Shown here in pieces: positions 26,876 through 35,989 of a stretch of DNA of 37,462 bases. The stretch's first letter is position 1, and each line of letters starts with the position of its first letter. Source of the stretch: Actinomycetaceae bacterium (GTDB taxonomy: Bacteria; Actinomycetota; Actinomycetes; Actinomycetales; Actinomycetaceae); the NCBI GenBank assembly GCA_030532405.1, contig JAUNLF010000015.1, positions 1 to 37,462 on the forward strand, read 5' to 3'. The position numbers were made by a program, and so were the translations under genes. The notes under the pieces are model-generated. The model did no database searches. It saw only the letters and a list, made by a program, of their open reading frames with translations, and had not been told where the DNA came from.

Positions 26876-28042
26876 TTATATTTGGGGCGTGTGCGTGAGG
26901 GCGAGGCTAACGGCGCCTAACACGCTAGATTTTTCGCCAAGTTCAGCGCCTTTGAACTCGAGGTTCCTTACGACTCCGTGCACGGCGTTGCGTTTAAGGA
27001 TGCGCCGAACGGGTTCGATGATGAGGTCGCCGGCGGTTGAGAGGCTGCCGCCCAGGACCACGATGCGCGGGTTTAGGGTGTTCACCATGTTTGCAAGGGC
27101 GATGCCCAGCTGGCGGCCCGTGTCTTCGAGCAGTCGCATGGCTCCGGTGTTGCCTTGCTTCGCGCTGTCGATGATGTCGGTAATGGTTGATCCTTCGGGG
27201 AAGATCGGCTTCGCCAGGGTCAGGATAGACGGTACGGACGCGACGGTTTCGAGGCATCCGCGGTTGCCGCAGCGGCACATGTCGCCGCGTTCGTCGATGG
27301 TGATGTGGCCGATTTCGCCGGCGGATCCGTCGGCTCCGCGGTAGATTTGTCCGCCCAGTATGATGCCCGCGCCAATGCCGTCCGCGACTTTGATGTAGGT
27401 GATGTCGTCGAATCCGTGCGCGGCTCCCCACACGCGTTCGCCAATCGCGCCGAGGTTTGCATCGTTATCGACGAAGGTATCGATGCCGAAGTGTTCTTGG
27501 AATAGTTCGGGAATGTCGATGCCCGACCAGGTAGGCATGACCTGACTGGATGTGATTCTGCGTTGGTTTAGGTCGATAGGGGCGGGGATGGCAAGGCCGA
27601 TTGAGCGAATGTCGGACCGCTCGATTCCCGCTTCTTTCGTGACCTTATCTAGCGCTTTGTCGATTGTGTTGAGGTCGTCTTGGACGCCGTGATCGGAGGG
27701 CAGGTCGGTTCCGGCCTCCGCGATAATTTCGTGCGCGAGGTTTGATAGGCACACCCTCAGGTGGCGTTTGCCGAGGTCGATTCCAACGACGGTGCCGGGT
27801 GCTGGAACGATTCCAATTAGTTGCCCGTGCGGGCCTCCCAGGTTTTGTTTGCGTTCGACTACGCCGTCTTTAACTAGCGCGTTGACGATGTTTGACACGG
27901 TGGAGGCGGCGAGCGCGGTTTCGCGAGAAATCTGGGCTTGCGTGAGGTCTCCGCCAGAGGCCAGCGCGTCTAGAACTCGCCGCTCATTTTGGCTTCGAAG
28001 TGCCTTTTGTGATCCACCCTGAACATCCAACTTTCGTGCCAT
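26876..28042 (-). CDS. ROK family transcriptional repressor
   Basis: A DNA-binding regulator of sugar genes, 388 residues. A winged helix-turn-helix fills about residues 15-75 (ALASGGDLTQAQISRETALAASTVSNIVNALV). A ROK sugar-kinase-like domain follows, with VGIDLGKRHLRV near 95, DNDANLGAIGERVWG near 195 and the zinc site CRCGNRGCLE near 255. It lies 125 bp upstream of the sugar porter on the same strand and is the obvious candidate to bind the operator there. The ATG 28042 start is preferred because a promoter sits exactly 6 nt before it; an upstream TTG at 28054 is in frame but lacks support. Confidence 0.9.
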   Translation of the reverse strand: MARKLDVQGGSQKALRSQNERRVLDALASGGDLTQAQISRETALAASTVSNIVNALVKDGVVERKQNLGGPHGQLIGIVPAPGTVVGIDLGKRHLRVCLSNLAHEIIAEAGTDLPSDHGVQDDLNTIDKALDKVTKEAGIERSDIRSIGLAIPAPIDLNQRRITSSQVMPTWSGIDIPELFQEHFGIDTFVDNDANLGAIGERVWGAAHGFDDITYIKVADGIGAGIILGGQIYRGADGSAGEIGHITIDERGDMCRCGNRGCLETVASVPSILTLAKPIFPEGSTITDIIDSAKQGNTGAMRLLEDTGRQLGIALANMVNTLNPRIVVLGGSLSTAGDLIIEPVRRILKRNAVHGVVRNLEFKGAELGEKSSVLGAVSLALTHTPQI

Positions 28043-28077
28043 GACTGCATTCAATCACAAAGCGTCTATTAAGTGAA
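28043..28077 (-). promoter_or_regulatory. ROK regulator promoter, leaderless
   Basis: Minus strand: TTCACT (28077-28072), a 17-nt spacer, TTGAAT (28054-28049), then 6 nt to ATG 28042. Each hexamer matches consensus at 4 of 6 positions. There is no ribosome site. The promoter overlaps the last codons of the upstream gene. Confidence 0.45.
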
Positions 28078-29415
28078 CGGATTTGTGTCGGGCCCGTGGC
28101 TTTCCATTCCCGCCCACGCTGACAGCGGGTGGGTGGGAATCGTGTAGGCGCGGTGCAGGTGGTCTTCAACCAGGGATGCCAGGTTCGCGGGCTGACCGTC
28201 GGACACAAACAGGATCGGAGGGCGCAGTTTCGCGGTCTCAACCAGGTCCAGGATCGGCCGGGCGCCGCCGTCTTCGGATTCAACCCAATAGATCATCCAG
28301 TCGGGGCCGATCGGGTGGTCTCGGGAGACGATTAAGCGTTTCACCTGACAGCCGGGCGGCAGTGCGGCGACCACGTCCTCATCCAAATCGATCATTTGCG
28401 CGGGGCCCGAAACCCAGCGCAGTTCGTCCTCGTCCACTTCGGTTAGTTTGATTTTGAGGTCGGATACTTTCGCGTGGAACGGACGGTTTTTGCGGCGCAG
28501 GCTGAACGTTTCGAACTCGTCGAGGACGTCGCCGAGCATGTTTAGGTCTTTTCGCGTCCACGGCAGCATTACGCGCGGGTTGTGCGTGGTGTAGGAGGCG
28601 GCGGCGAGGAACCATTCCAACGGTTCGATGGGCGTGGTGAGCAGGCCTTCGCGCAGGTACAGGGCGCGGCGTAGCACCTGGTCGCGAAGCGGGTCGACCT
28701 TGCGTTGGCGTGCTTTGTAGAGGCGACGGTGGTAGCGCTCTTGGGCGGACGCGTAGTCGTCGCCCGTGTTCCACTGGTCGCCGGGCCAGTTGTGTAGGCG
28801 CGTGAGTTCTTCTTGCAGCGAGAATCTTTCGCCCGTGTGGCCGCGGTGGCGTAGGAAGCCGTCCCAGGCTTCGATCCAGGAAACGGCTTGATTGAATGAG
28901 GACGGGCGCTCCAGGTTGGGCAGGACGGTGAGGTTGCGGGCTTCGGCTTCGAGGGTGTCGTACCAGTCTTGAAGCTCGTCCTGCGAGAACCAGCGCGATC
29001 CGGATAGTTTTGTCCAACGTTCGTCGGACATGCGGGCGGCGTGGGCTTCCCACATGCGTTTTAGTGGGATGCGGATCTTTTTGCGCGGCAGGGTGCGTGA
29101 TTTGCCGGTGTACTTGTTTTCAATGACGTTGATTGCTTGCAGGACCAGGTCCAGGTCTGGAAGGTTCGGTCCGGTGCGTTTGCCGAGGTCTCTTGGTGAA
29201 CACCACAGTGATATTAACCATTTTGTGTCTGGCGCGTGAGCGGCGTCGGACGCTTGTTTCGCGGCGGCCAGGTAGTCGGCGTTGATGGCGGTAATTGCCT
29301 TTTTTTCGGCCTTGGAAAGTGGTGCTAGTTTGCGGCGCCCCCACCTGCGAATAATTGTTTCGGAGAGGCTTTCGGGTACCGCGTTCTTCTTGGCCATAGC
29401 CCCATTGTGCATCAT
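28069..29415 (-). CDS. hypothetical protein, 448 residues
   Basis: I do not recognise this protein. It is soluble, without signal peptide or membrane segment, and rich in Arg, Trp and Leu. The N-terminal 50 residues are basic and helical (SETIIRRWGRRKLAPLSKAE). The middle has many WxxxL and RxR patterns, and the C-terminal third looks more alpha/beta (VKRLIVSRDHPIGPDWMIYW, ILDLVETAKLRPPILFVSDG). No catalytic motif stands out. It ends 26 bp before the ROK regulator start and is divergent from guaA. Several starts are possible: 29415, 29412 or 29397 (MAKKNAVP); none has a good ribosome site. Codon use matches the core genes around it, so it looks like a resident lineage-specific gene. Confidence 0.78.
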   Translation of the reverse strand: MMHNGAMAKKNAVPESLSETIIRRWGRRKLAPLSKAEKKAITAINADYLAAAKQASDAAHAPDTKWLISLWCSPRDLGKRTGPNLPDLDLVLQAINVIENKYTGKSRTLPRKKIRIPLKRMWEAHAARMSDERWTKLSGSRWFSQDELQDWYDTLEAEARNLTVLPNLERPSSFNQAVSWIEAWDGFLRHRGHTGERFSLQEELTRLHNWPGDQWNTGDDYASAQERYHRRLYKARQRKVDPLRDQVLRRALYLREGLLTTPIEPLEWFLAAASYTTHNPRVMLPWTRKDLNMLGDVLDEFETFSLRRKNRPFHAKVSDLKIKLTEVDEDELRWVSGPAQMIDLDEDVVAALPPGCQVKRLIVSRDHPIGPDWMIYWVESEDGGARPILDLVETAKLRPPILFVSDGQPANLASLVEDHLHRAYTIPTHPLSAWAGMESHGPDTNPFT

Positions 29416-29452
29416 GGCGTGAACAGGTGCCTTAAACGCGCTGTAAAAGCGT

Positions 29453-29465
29453 TATTCTTGTGGTT
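29453..29465 (+). promoter_or_regulatory. guaA -10 element, leaderless transcript predicted
   Basis: TATTCT (29453-29458) lies 7 nt before GTG 29466, and no ribosome site is present. The -35 is weak. It shows the same geometry as guaB and guaB3. Confidence 0.45.
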
Positions 29466-31034
29466 GTGACCAACGCAAATGAGATGCTAAATCGCCCGGT
29501 GTTGGTGGTTGATTTTGGTGCGCAGAATGCGCAGCTGATTGCCCGCCGCGTCCGTGAGGCGCATGTTTATTCTGAAATCGTTCCCCAGTCGATGAGCGCG
29601 CAGGACATGCTTGCTAAGAATCCTGCCGCAATCATCCTGTCTGGCCCGTCGAATGTCTCCGCGCAAACTAAGTTTGACGCGGGCATTTTTGAATCGGGCG
29701 TGCCGATACTAGGTATTTCAACTGGTTTCCAGTTGATGGCGAAGGCTTTCGGAGGGCGTATAGAGCCTGGCGGGTCGCTGGAAAACGGTCGCGTTCGCGC
29801 GAAGGTTTTGGTGTCTGATTCGAAGCTTCTTGGAGGCGACGGCGATCAGGATGTGTGGATGTCGCATTCTGACGTGGTGGCGGAGGCTCCGGAGGGCTTT
29901 ACGGTTACGGCGAGCACGGATAAGGCGCCGGTTGCGGCGATGGAGGATCCCTCCCGCGGCTTGTATGGCGTGCAGTGGATGCCGGAGATTAGGCGCACGG
30001 AGTTTGGTCAGGATCAGATCGTGCGGTTCGTGCGTGAGGTTGCGGGCATTGAGTATGACTGGTCTGCGGCCTCAATTATCGACGATGAGATTGCGAAGAT
30101 TCGCGAGCAGGTTGGCTCCTCGCGCGTTATTTGCGCACTGTCTGGCGGTGTGGACTCGTCGGTTGCCGCGGCGCTTGTGCATAAGGCGGTTGGCGACCAG
30201 CTGACGTGCTTCTTTGTGGATCACGGTCTGCTGCGTAAGGGTGAGCGCGAGCAGGTTGAGCGCGACTACGCCGCTTCGATGGGTATTCGCGTGATTTCCG
30301 TGGATGAGTCGGATCGTTTCTTGGATGCGCTCGCGGGTGTTACGGATCCGGAGCAGAAGCGCAAGATTATTGGCCGCGAGTTTATTCGCGCGTTTGAGGA
30401 CGCCCAGAAGATGTTGATTGAGGAGGCGGGTCGCGACGGCGAGGAGGTGAAGTTCCTCGTGCAGGGCACGATTTACCCGGATGTGGTGGAGTCGGGCGCT
30501 GAGGGTTCGGCGAACATTAAGTCGCACCACAACGTGGGTGGCCTCCCGGAGGATCTCACGTTTGAGCTGGTTGAGCCGCTGCGCGCACTGTTTAAGGATG
30601 AGGTGCGCGAGCTGGGGCTTGAGCTGGGTGTGCCGGAGAAGATGGTGAAGCGTCACCCGTTCCCCGGCCCGGGTCTTGGCGTGCGTTTGATTGGTGAGAT
30701 CACGCGCGAGCGCCTGGATATTCTGCGTGAGGCTGATTTCATTGTTCGCGAAGAGTTTGAGGTCGCGGGCTTGAATGAGGTCGTGTGGCAGTGCCCGGTC
30801 GTGTTGCTTGCGGATGTGCGTTCGGTTGGCGTGCAGGGTGATCAGCGCACGTACGGTCACCCGATTGTGTTGCGCCCGATTATTTCGGAGGACGCGATGA
30901 GTGCCGAGTGGGCGCGTATTCCGTTTGACGTGTTGGATCGGATTTCGACGAGGATCACGAGCGAGGTGCCGCATATTAACCGCGTGGTGCTTGACGTGAC
31001 GTCGAAGCCGCCGGCAACGATCGAGTGGGAGTAA
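29466..31034 (+). CDS. guaA: GMP synthetase with degenerate glutaminase domain
   Basis: Aminates XMP to GMP using ATP, following GuaB. About 522 residues, normal length. The ATP-pyrophosphatase domain ([19 protein letters not shown]) and the C-terminal dimerisation domain ([17 protein letters not shown], ending KPPATIEWE) are fully conserved. The N-terminal class I amidotransferase fold is recognisable ([20 protein letters not shown]) but has lost its chemistry. Numbered from GTG 29460, the nucleophile site GICYG reads GISTG (Ser87), the YHPE triad site reads WMPE (Met174 for His, Glu176 kept), and the oxyanion-loop LSGGP is shortened to LSGP. Codons TCA and ATG at these places were checked directly. 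The enzyme probably uses free ammonia. GTG 29466 is preferred from the -10 position; GTG 29460 is in frame. Confidence 0.95.
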   Translation: MTNANEMLNRPVLVVDFGAQNAQLIARRVREAHVYSEIVPQSMSAQDMLAKNPAAIILSGPSNVSAQTKFDAGIFESGVPILGISTGFQLMAKAFGGRIEPGGSLENGRVRAKVLVSDSKLLGGDGDQDVWMSHSDVVAEAPEGFTVTASTDKAPVAAMEDPSRGLYGVQWMPEIRRTEFGQDQIVRFVREVAGIEYDWSAASIIDDEIAKIREQVGSSRVICALSGGVDSSVAAALVHKAVGDQLTCFFVDHGLLRKGEREQVERDYAASMGIRVISVDESDRFLDALAGVTDPEQKRKIIGREFIRAFEDAQKMLIEEAGRDGEEVKFLVQGTIYPDVVESGAEGSANIKSHHNVGGLPEDLTFELVEPLRALFKDEVRELGLELGVPEKMVKRHPFPGPGLGVRLIGEITRERLDILREADFIVREEFEVAGLNEVVWQCPVVLLADVRSVGVQGDQRTYGHPIVLRPIISEDAMSAEWARIPFDVLDRISTRITSEVPHINRVVLDVTSKPPATIEWE

Positions 31035-31064
31035 CCGCCAGGCAACGGTAGTAAATCTGCTGGG

Positions 31065-31102
31065 GTAGCCGGGCCACCAAAAGGTGGCTCGGCTACTTTT
31101 TT
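31065..31102 (+). terminator. rho-independent terminator of guaA
   Basis: GTAGCCGGGCCACC (31065-31078) pairs with GGTGGCTCGGCTAC (31083-31096) through one G-T pair, with loop AAAA and a TTTTTT run after it. Confidence 0.93.
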
Positions 31103-31106
31103 GTGA

Positions 31107-31175
31107 GGGCGTGCGTGCACGCCCCAATGGTCGAGTGCTCTCCAGGAGAGCATTGTCCGTTTTTGGGGGCGTTGT
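31107..31175. repeat. nested palindromes between guaA and brxL
   Basis: GGGCGTGC/GCACGCCC (31107-31114, 31117-31124) have only GT between them. TGCTCTCC-A-GGAGAGCA (31136-31152) is perfect. ACGCCCC (31119-31125) can also pair with GGGGCGT (31166-31172), enclosing the middle palindrome and followed by a T-run. This may be a second guaA terminator or an island-boundary element. Confidence 0.6.
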
Positions 31176-31179
31176 TTTT

Positions 31180-33354
31180 TTAGACGAAGCCTAGTGCTTT
31201 CCTTGCTGCGGCAACGGCATCACCATCTGGGTAGAAATCGGGGCTTACGCTTCCGGCAAGTTCAGCGGGAATGTCTTGGAAGCCTTTGATAGCGCTTAGC
31301 GGTAGCAAGATTCTCTTTGCACCCGCGTTCTTTGCGACTCGAAGGATATCTTCTAGACCTCTAACATCCTCGAGCGAGCCGGACAAACGAAGTATGCCGG
31401 GAATTACCGTTGCGTTAGCTACTGGCCTCCCACACGCGGCAGAACATAGGCCGATGAACTCTGCGAGGCTAACTTCATCGCTGGGGCCTTTTGCTTGTAG
31501 GTCATTGAAGAACAGTAGGTAATCTTTTTGCCTCGTGTGCATGCCCGGTATAACAGATTCTCCATTGTCCGTGAAATAGTGCCAGGCCGCGTCAATACTC
31601 TCCCGCGCTTGTCGGTTTGCTCCAACTCCCTCGCTTTGGAACTTGAAGCTTCCCGCGATCGCCTTGTTCTCGAGCTTGTAGACTGCGTATTCATCGTTCA
31701 GGCTTCGACCAATCGCAAAAACATGTCCTGGTTGCAGAGGAGCGTCTGGGATTAGGCTGTCTTGTGCTTGCTCGGGGACCCCTACGATTGTTGGCGCGGC
31801 AGGGTTATCAATGTTCGTATAGCCGAGGTTAACGTCCATGAACTCGACGCCTGCCATGATTTTCAGCTGTTCCTTAACGCGTCGACGCCCTTCAATTGCG
31901 TACTTTAGTATTTGCTCAGCATCTTCCTTGCTGACCTGTTCATCGGGGAAGATCAGTTTCATGAGTCCGCTGAATGTCTTTCGAACCGCAATTTCGTCTC
32001 TCTTGTTGAAATCACTGTTCAGACGGAAGTATCGGTCTAGGTGGTGCGTGTAGTCGCGTTTGCGCATCTCTTTGCAGACTTCGCTGAAACAGTCTGTGAT
32101 TAGACCGTAACGCTCTGTTAGGAGATCACTTCGCATTTTGGGTACTTCCCATCCGGGAAGATAGCAGTGAATGCGGTCGAAGAATGCGGAGTCGTTGTTA
32201 AATTCGGGCGGGAACGGGTCGAATAGATGCGTTGTCTTTAAGACGTTCTGCACACTGTCATTGATATTGCCTTCTAGAACAATGGAGGCATCTCCCGTGA
32301 AGCTTTCCCTACCTCGTGCGTAAGTTCCTCCGGCCATGTAACCCTTGAGGATTTGGATAGCGTTTTCGTCCTTAAAATGCATGCCAGCGACTTCGTCGAA
32401 TGTGATGACATCCCAGTTGCCGACAAGTCCGGTGCGGTCTAGGGATGACGCGTTCCTGCCGCTCGCGTTTAGTCTGCCGAAGAGGCTAGCTGTGCTAGTT
32501 TGGCCGCCAGAAATCAAGATGGCATAGGGGCTGACTTCGTTGTAGATGTGGCTCTTGCCGGTTCCCCTTGGACCAAGTTCGCAGAGGTTGTAGTTCTTTT
32601 CAGCGAGTGGAACCATCCTCTCGATAAAATGCATCTTCACGCGGTCGTCCATGACACTGGGCTCGTAACCGGCGCTGCGGAGGAGCACATCTTTCCATTC
32701 TTCCGTCGTGAAGTTCTGGCGTTGGCTGATGAACTCGTCCATATCGAGATTGGGCATTTGGATGGGAGTTAGGTTGCCGATTTCGAATGGATTGTTCTCT
32801 GGGCCTTGCGTGCGCGTGGGTTTACGCCTCGCGGTTGTTCCATTTTGGAAGAAGCCTGCTAATTCATCATCTTGTTCATCTTCAGGGCGGAAATACTCCA
32901 TGCGGAGAATGCACCACATGCCGCCGCTGAGCATCTTTGGATATTGGCGGATGTAATCGTCGGGGACAATCACCGGGTCGATGTTTAGGTTTGTGAACGT
33001 AGCGACGTAGACGTCTCGGTATTCGTCCAGTTTTGCCGAGAGCTTATCGATCACCGTGTACTGTCGAAGCTCTCGGATCTTTGACTTGATCCTCTCTGAT
33101 TCGTCTGGTCGTACGTAGTTGTCGGTGAGAATTTTCCGGATCCGGTTTACACCTTCATCTATTAGGTCCGGGTCAGTGGTCGAGCAGTACATTCCAAGGA
33201 GATATTCCAATACGAAAGTTGGTATGTTCGCGCCTCGCTTTAGGAGAGCTGTTAGGTCTTTCCGAACAGTCTTGCCGGGGAAGGCGTCAATGATTTTGCG
33301 GTCGAGGTTTTCTGCTTCAGCTTGACCGACTCGGGTTACGGCATTATCGCTCAC
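31180..33354 (-). CDS. brxL: BREX system Lon-like protein BrxL
   Basis: The last gene of BREX type 1 phage-defence cassettes. It is an AAA+ DNA-binding ring ATPase with a Lon-protease-like C-terminus. 724 residues. After an N-terminal helical domain, Walker A is GPRGTGKS (residues 261-268) and Walker B is VITFDEV (D320, E321). The loop LEGNINDSV and an arginine-bearing FFDRIHCYLPGWE follow. A Lon-like domain from about residue 540 has GPSDEV (Ser625) and the Lys-containing AKNAGAKRILLP (about 675-680). The GTG 33354 is chosen because AAGGAG sits 6 nt upstream; an in-frame TTG at 33375 would overlap pglZ. It lies 10 bp behind pglZ. GC content is visibly lower than in the flanking core genes. 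Confidence 0.93.
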   Translation of the reverse strand: MSDNAVTRVGQAEAENLDRKIIDAFPGKTVRKDLTALLKRGANIPTFVLEYLLGMYCSTTDPDLIDEGVNRIRKILTDNYVRPDESERIKSKIRELRQYTVIDKLSAKLDEYRDVYVATFTNLNIDPVIVPDDYIRQYPKMLSGGMWCILRMEYFRPEDEQDDELAGFFQNGTTARRKPTRTQGPENNPFEIGNLTPIQMPNLDMDEFISQRQNFTTEEWKDVLLRSAGYEPSVMDDRVKMHFIERMVPLAEKNYNLCELGPRGTGKSHIYNEVSPYAILISGGQTSTASLFGRLNASGRNASSLDRTGLVGNWDVITFDEVAGMHFKDENAIQILKGYMAGGTYARGRESFTGDASIVLEGNINDSVQNVLKTTHLFDPFPPEFNNDSAFFDRIHCYLPGWEVPKMRSDLLTERYGLITDCFSEVCKEMRKRDYTHHLDRYFRLNSDFNKRDEIAVRKTFSGLMKLIFPDEQVSKEDAEQILKYAIEGRRRVKEQLKIMAGVEFMDVNLGYTNIDNPAAPTIVGVPEQAQDSLIPDAPLQPGHVFAIGRSLNDEYAVYKLENKAIAGSFKFQSEGVGANRQARESIDAAWHYFTDNGESVIPGMHTRQKDYLLFFNDLQAKGPSDEVSLAEFIGLCSAACGRPVANATVIPGILRLSGSLEDVRGLEDILRVAKNAGAKRILLPLSAIKGFQDIPAELAGSVSPDFYPDGDAVAAARKALGFV

Positions 33355-33364
33355 GCTTGTCTCC

Positions 33365-35989
33365 TTAGAATCCAAAGTCGTCCATAGGTGTGAAAGCCAA
33401 GACTATTTGGAACTGTTCACGCCAGATTTCGCCTGTTCTACGGTTTATACACTTAAGGAAATACGGTTTCTTGGAGTCGTATTGCACGCCGGCCTTGAGA
33501 GAAAATTGGATTCGCTTCGTTCGTTCTGTCTCATCCAACATTTCCATGTCGGCGTGAGCCGTCTGTACCTCACTTATTTCGCGATCGAATGAATCCACCA
33601 TTACGAGATCGTACTCGGCGGGTCGGACCTTGCCGCCCACAGGTTCGGTCTGGAATAGCGTTATGTGGAAGACCATCGAAGTGATTCGTCGATCGGTTGG
33701 CAGGAGCCTAAATGCGGCGGTGCTGGGTTCCTTAAAGTTTTTAGAGCCTCTGCCGCTGTTGCGGTATTCGATTACCGGTACGCAGCATTCTTGCAGGCTC
33801 ACGCCACCGTGCACGTAGTTTTCACCTGGGCCGGCTTTCTTGATTCTGATGCATGTGCGGGGTGCAAGTCCAGTGTAGGTGCCGCCCCTGATGTGTTCCA
33901 GATTCATCTTGATGAAAAGAGGGTCGTCGAGGTTTATATCATCGCTGATCATGTAGCGGCGGCCCTGCTTTACAACATGCCCGGGGGCATCTTTAACCGA
34001 TACTTTGGCGTATTCTTCGAGCGGCTTACGGGTGTAGAGGAACCCGTGGTCCGCTGTAACAATGACGCGGGAGATTCCTAAGTCATTGCGCGCGCTTTTG
34101 ACTAGCGCAATGATGTCGTCGATCGCGTCGTCACAGGCTCTGAATACATCATGTTCCGTGTTGCTGTTCTCTCCTATAGCATCGATTTTATTGTGGTAGA
34201 CGAAGACGAACTCTGAGTCTCCTATGAGTTGCTTGCGTTCCGAGCGTCTGGCGTCAAGGAGGCGTTGGCTACGAATCGCAAGGCTCCTCGGCTTCCGTTT
34301 CTTGAGTACGGATTCTCTGTATTCGGTGGAAGATGTTGGTAGGTCTTCGTCCAGAAGTATCCGTCCGTCGGCTGGATTGATTTTCATTGAGGTGTGGGGG
34401 AGGAGTGCAGCCATCCCGAACTCGGTTATCGAGGGGAAAACGGATTGCATGCTTAGAAGCTTCGCAGAGCCGTTGGTATTTTGCTCAAGGCGCGTGCGTA
34501 GTTCAGCGGCCACTTCGAACCTGAGCGCGTCGCTGATGATGACCATTGTCCTTTTGACATTGGACGCGCCTGAAAGTACGAACTCGTCGAAAAAGTTTCG
34601 TTGTCGCGGAATACCTTCTGCGTGCCCGGTTTGTCTCCACTGGTCTTCCGTGGCGGCGATCCAAGAGGAGTTTGTGTCTTCTAGGAACCAATTTACGTAT
34701 ACACGTTCGACCCAGGTCGCTAGGTCTTCTAACCCTTCCTCGACAGAGACTGGTACATCGGTACTTGCGAGTTTGCCAGCTTCAAAGGCATTGTGGAAGC
34801 TCCTGTATAACGAATCCATTAGGTACCAGTCGGTCGTGTAAGCATTCCAAACGTCCGATGGTTTGGCGTAATGAAAACCTTGTAGGTGCTCCCTTTGGAA
34901 GCGTTGAATGTGTGCTGCCTGTTCGAGTGCATTGAAATATGGCTCTACGCGCGTGTACCATCTCAGATCTTTTCGGCGTTGGCTGACCGCAATTGTTTCT
35001 TCGTGACGGTCCGCGCCTTCGGACATGCTTCTGAGGAGATCTGAGAGTATTACTTCGTTGATGAATGGGAATACGTCGGCGTCTAGGAACTTCGATGTGG
35101 GTGTGTCCTTGAATTGGTTGGGGAGGTCGCACATAGATTCGGCTCTTCGGCAGAGGTCAAATAGTGTTTCTTCCGCGGCTTTGTCTGCCATCCAGGCCTG
35201 AACGATGTTGATACAGAATTGGCCGTGTTGCTCGGAGAATCTATGCTCTAGGCCTGCGAGTGAGCCTTCTGGTAGTTGCGCTGAGAGTGCGGAGAGTAGC
35301 AGATGTGTGGCCAGGTCATCGGGCGAAGCAAGATCTCCTTGGTAGCCGGTACGCTGCTTGACGAAGGTTGCGAAGGCCTGATCGGCTTGAAACTTGCCGA
35401 GTGCTTCGAGTGGCTCTGAACCTGAGCTGAGGGAGAGCAGGTAGGTTTTTATTATTGATTCGGTGGTGAGGTCGGTAGCACCCAGGATGGCGCTCATGAT
35501 TCCGATGGTGACATCGGATTTGCTCGCGGCGTTGGGCATAAGTCGCTTGAACTTTTGGCGTCTCTCGGCGGCGTTGAAGAAGGTCTTAAAGTATCGGATA
35601 CCCTCGACGGCTGAGTCAGCTGCGCCGAGTTCTTCCTGGAGCATGGATGCGAAATCTGCTTGGAAGTGGTCTGAGTAGATTTCTACGTCTGCGAGAGGAT
35701 TCTTTTCGAGGGCTTTTGGAGAAAGGTCCTTCTCGGCGGTTGTGTAAATGAGGAAGTCATCGTCCCTATGCTCGCGGTATATGCTGCGTTTCAGCGCGAA
35801 AGAGTTGTTGTTGCTGAGCTTTGCGAGTCTTACCGTGCGGGGGCTTCTGAATGAGGCCTCATTGAGTGAGTCGAACTCTTCTTCGAATGATCGATCCTTG
35901 TCGTGCCAGAAGATGATACGCCTCGTCGCGTAGTCATCGAGTGGACGGCTGAAGCGCTCCTTCAGCTGTGCTATGGGGTTATTGTCCAT
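33365..35989 (-). CDS. pglZ: BREX-1 phosphatase-like protein PglZ
   Basis: The hallmark gene of BREX. 874 residues. The N-terminal part (WHDKDRSFEEEFDSL, residues 28-42) is typical of BREX-1 PglZ. The alkaline-phosphatase-like domain begins near 480 with TMVIISDALRFE (metal-binding D487), followed by PSITEFGMAALLPH (T522 as candidate nucleophile), VYHNKIDAIGE and VTADHGFLY (D647, H648). A C-terminal beta-rich domain ends near DDFGF. The ATG 35989 is preferred because GAGGAGGAAG lies just upstream; the frame stays open another 51 codons to 36142 but those look non-coding. It is transcribed with brxL. brxA, brxB, brxC and pglX are not in the window. Confidence 0.94.
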   Translation of the reverse strand: MDNNPIAQLKERFSRPLDDYATRRIIFWHDKDRSFEEEFDSLNEASFRSPRTVRLAKLSNNNSFALKRSIYREHRDDDFLIYTTAEKDLSPKALEKNPLADVEIYSDHFQADFASMLQEELGAADSAVEGIRYFKTFFNAAERRQKFKRLMPNAASKSDVTIGIMSAILGATDLTTESIIKTYLLSLSSGSEPLEALGKFQADQAFATFVKQRTGYQGDLASPDDLATHLLLSALSAQLPEGSLAGLEHRFSEQHGQFCINIVQAWMADKAAEETLFDLCRRAESMCDLPNQFKDTPTSKFLDADVFPFINEVILSDLLRSMSEGADRHEETIAVSQRRKDLRWYTRVEPYFNALEQAAHIQRFQREHLQGFHYAKPSDVWNAYTTDWYLMDSLYRSFHNAFEAGKLASTDVPVSVEEGLEDLATWVERVYVNWFLEDTNSSWIAATEDQWRQTGHAEGIPRQRNFFDEFVLSGASNVKRTMVIISDALRFEVAAELRTRLEQNTNGSAKLLSMQSVFPSITEFGMAALLPHTSMKINPADGRILLDEDLPTSSTEYRESVLKKRKPRSLAIRSQRLLDARRSERKQLIGDSEFVFVYHNKIDAIGENSNTEHDVFRACDDAIDDIIALVKSARNDLGISRVIVTADHGFLYTRKPLEEYAKVSVKDAPGHVVKQGRRYMISDDINLDDPLFIKMNLEHIRGGTYTGLAPRTCIRIKKAGPGENYVHGGVSLQECCVPVIEYRNSGRGSKNFKEPSTAAFRLLPTDRRITSMVFHITLFQTEPVGGKVRPAEYDLVMVDSFDREISEVQTAHADMEMLDETERTKRIQFSLKAGVQYDSKKPYFLKCINRRTGEIWREQFQIVLAFTPMDDFGF

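Noticed and set aside
30072-31127. 351-codon open frame antisense to guaA
   Set aside because: Very rich in Arg, His, Asn and Leu as expected for a complement of a real gene; no motifs.
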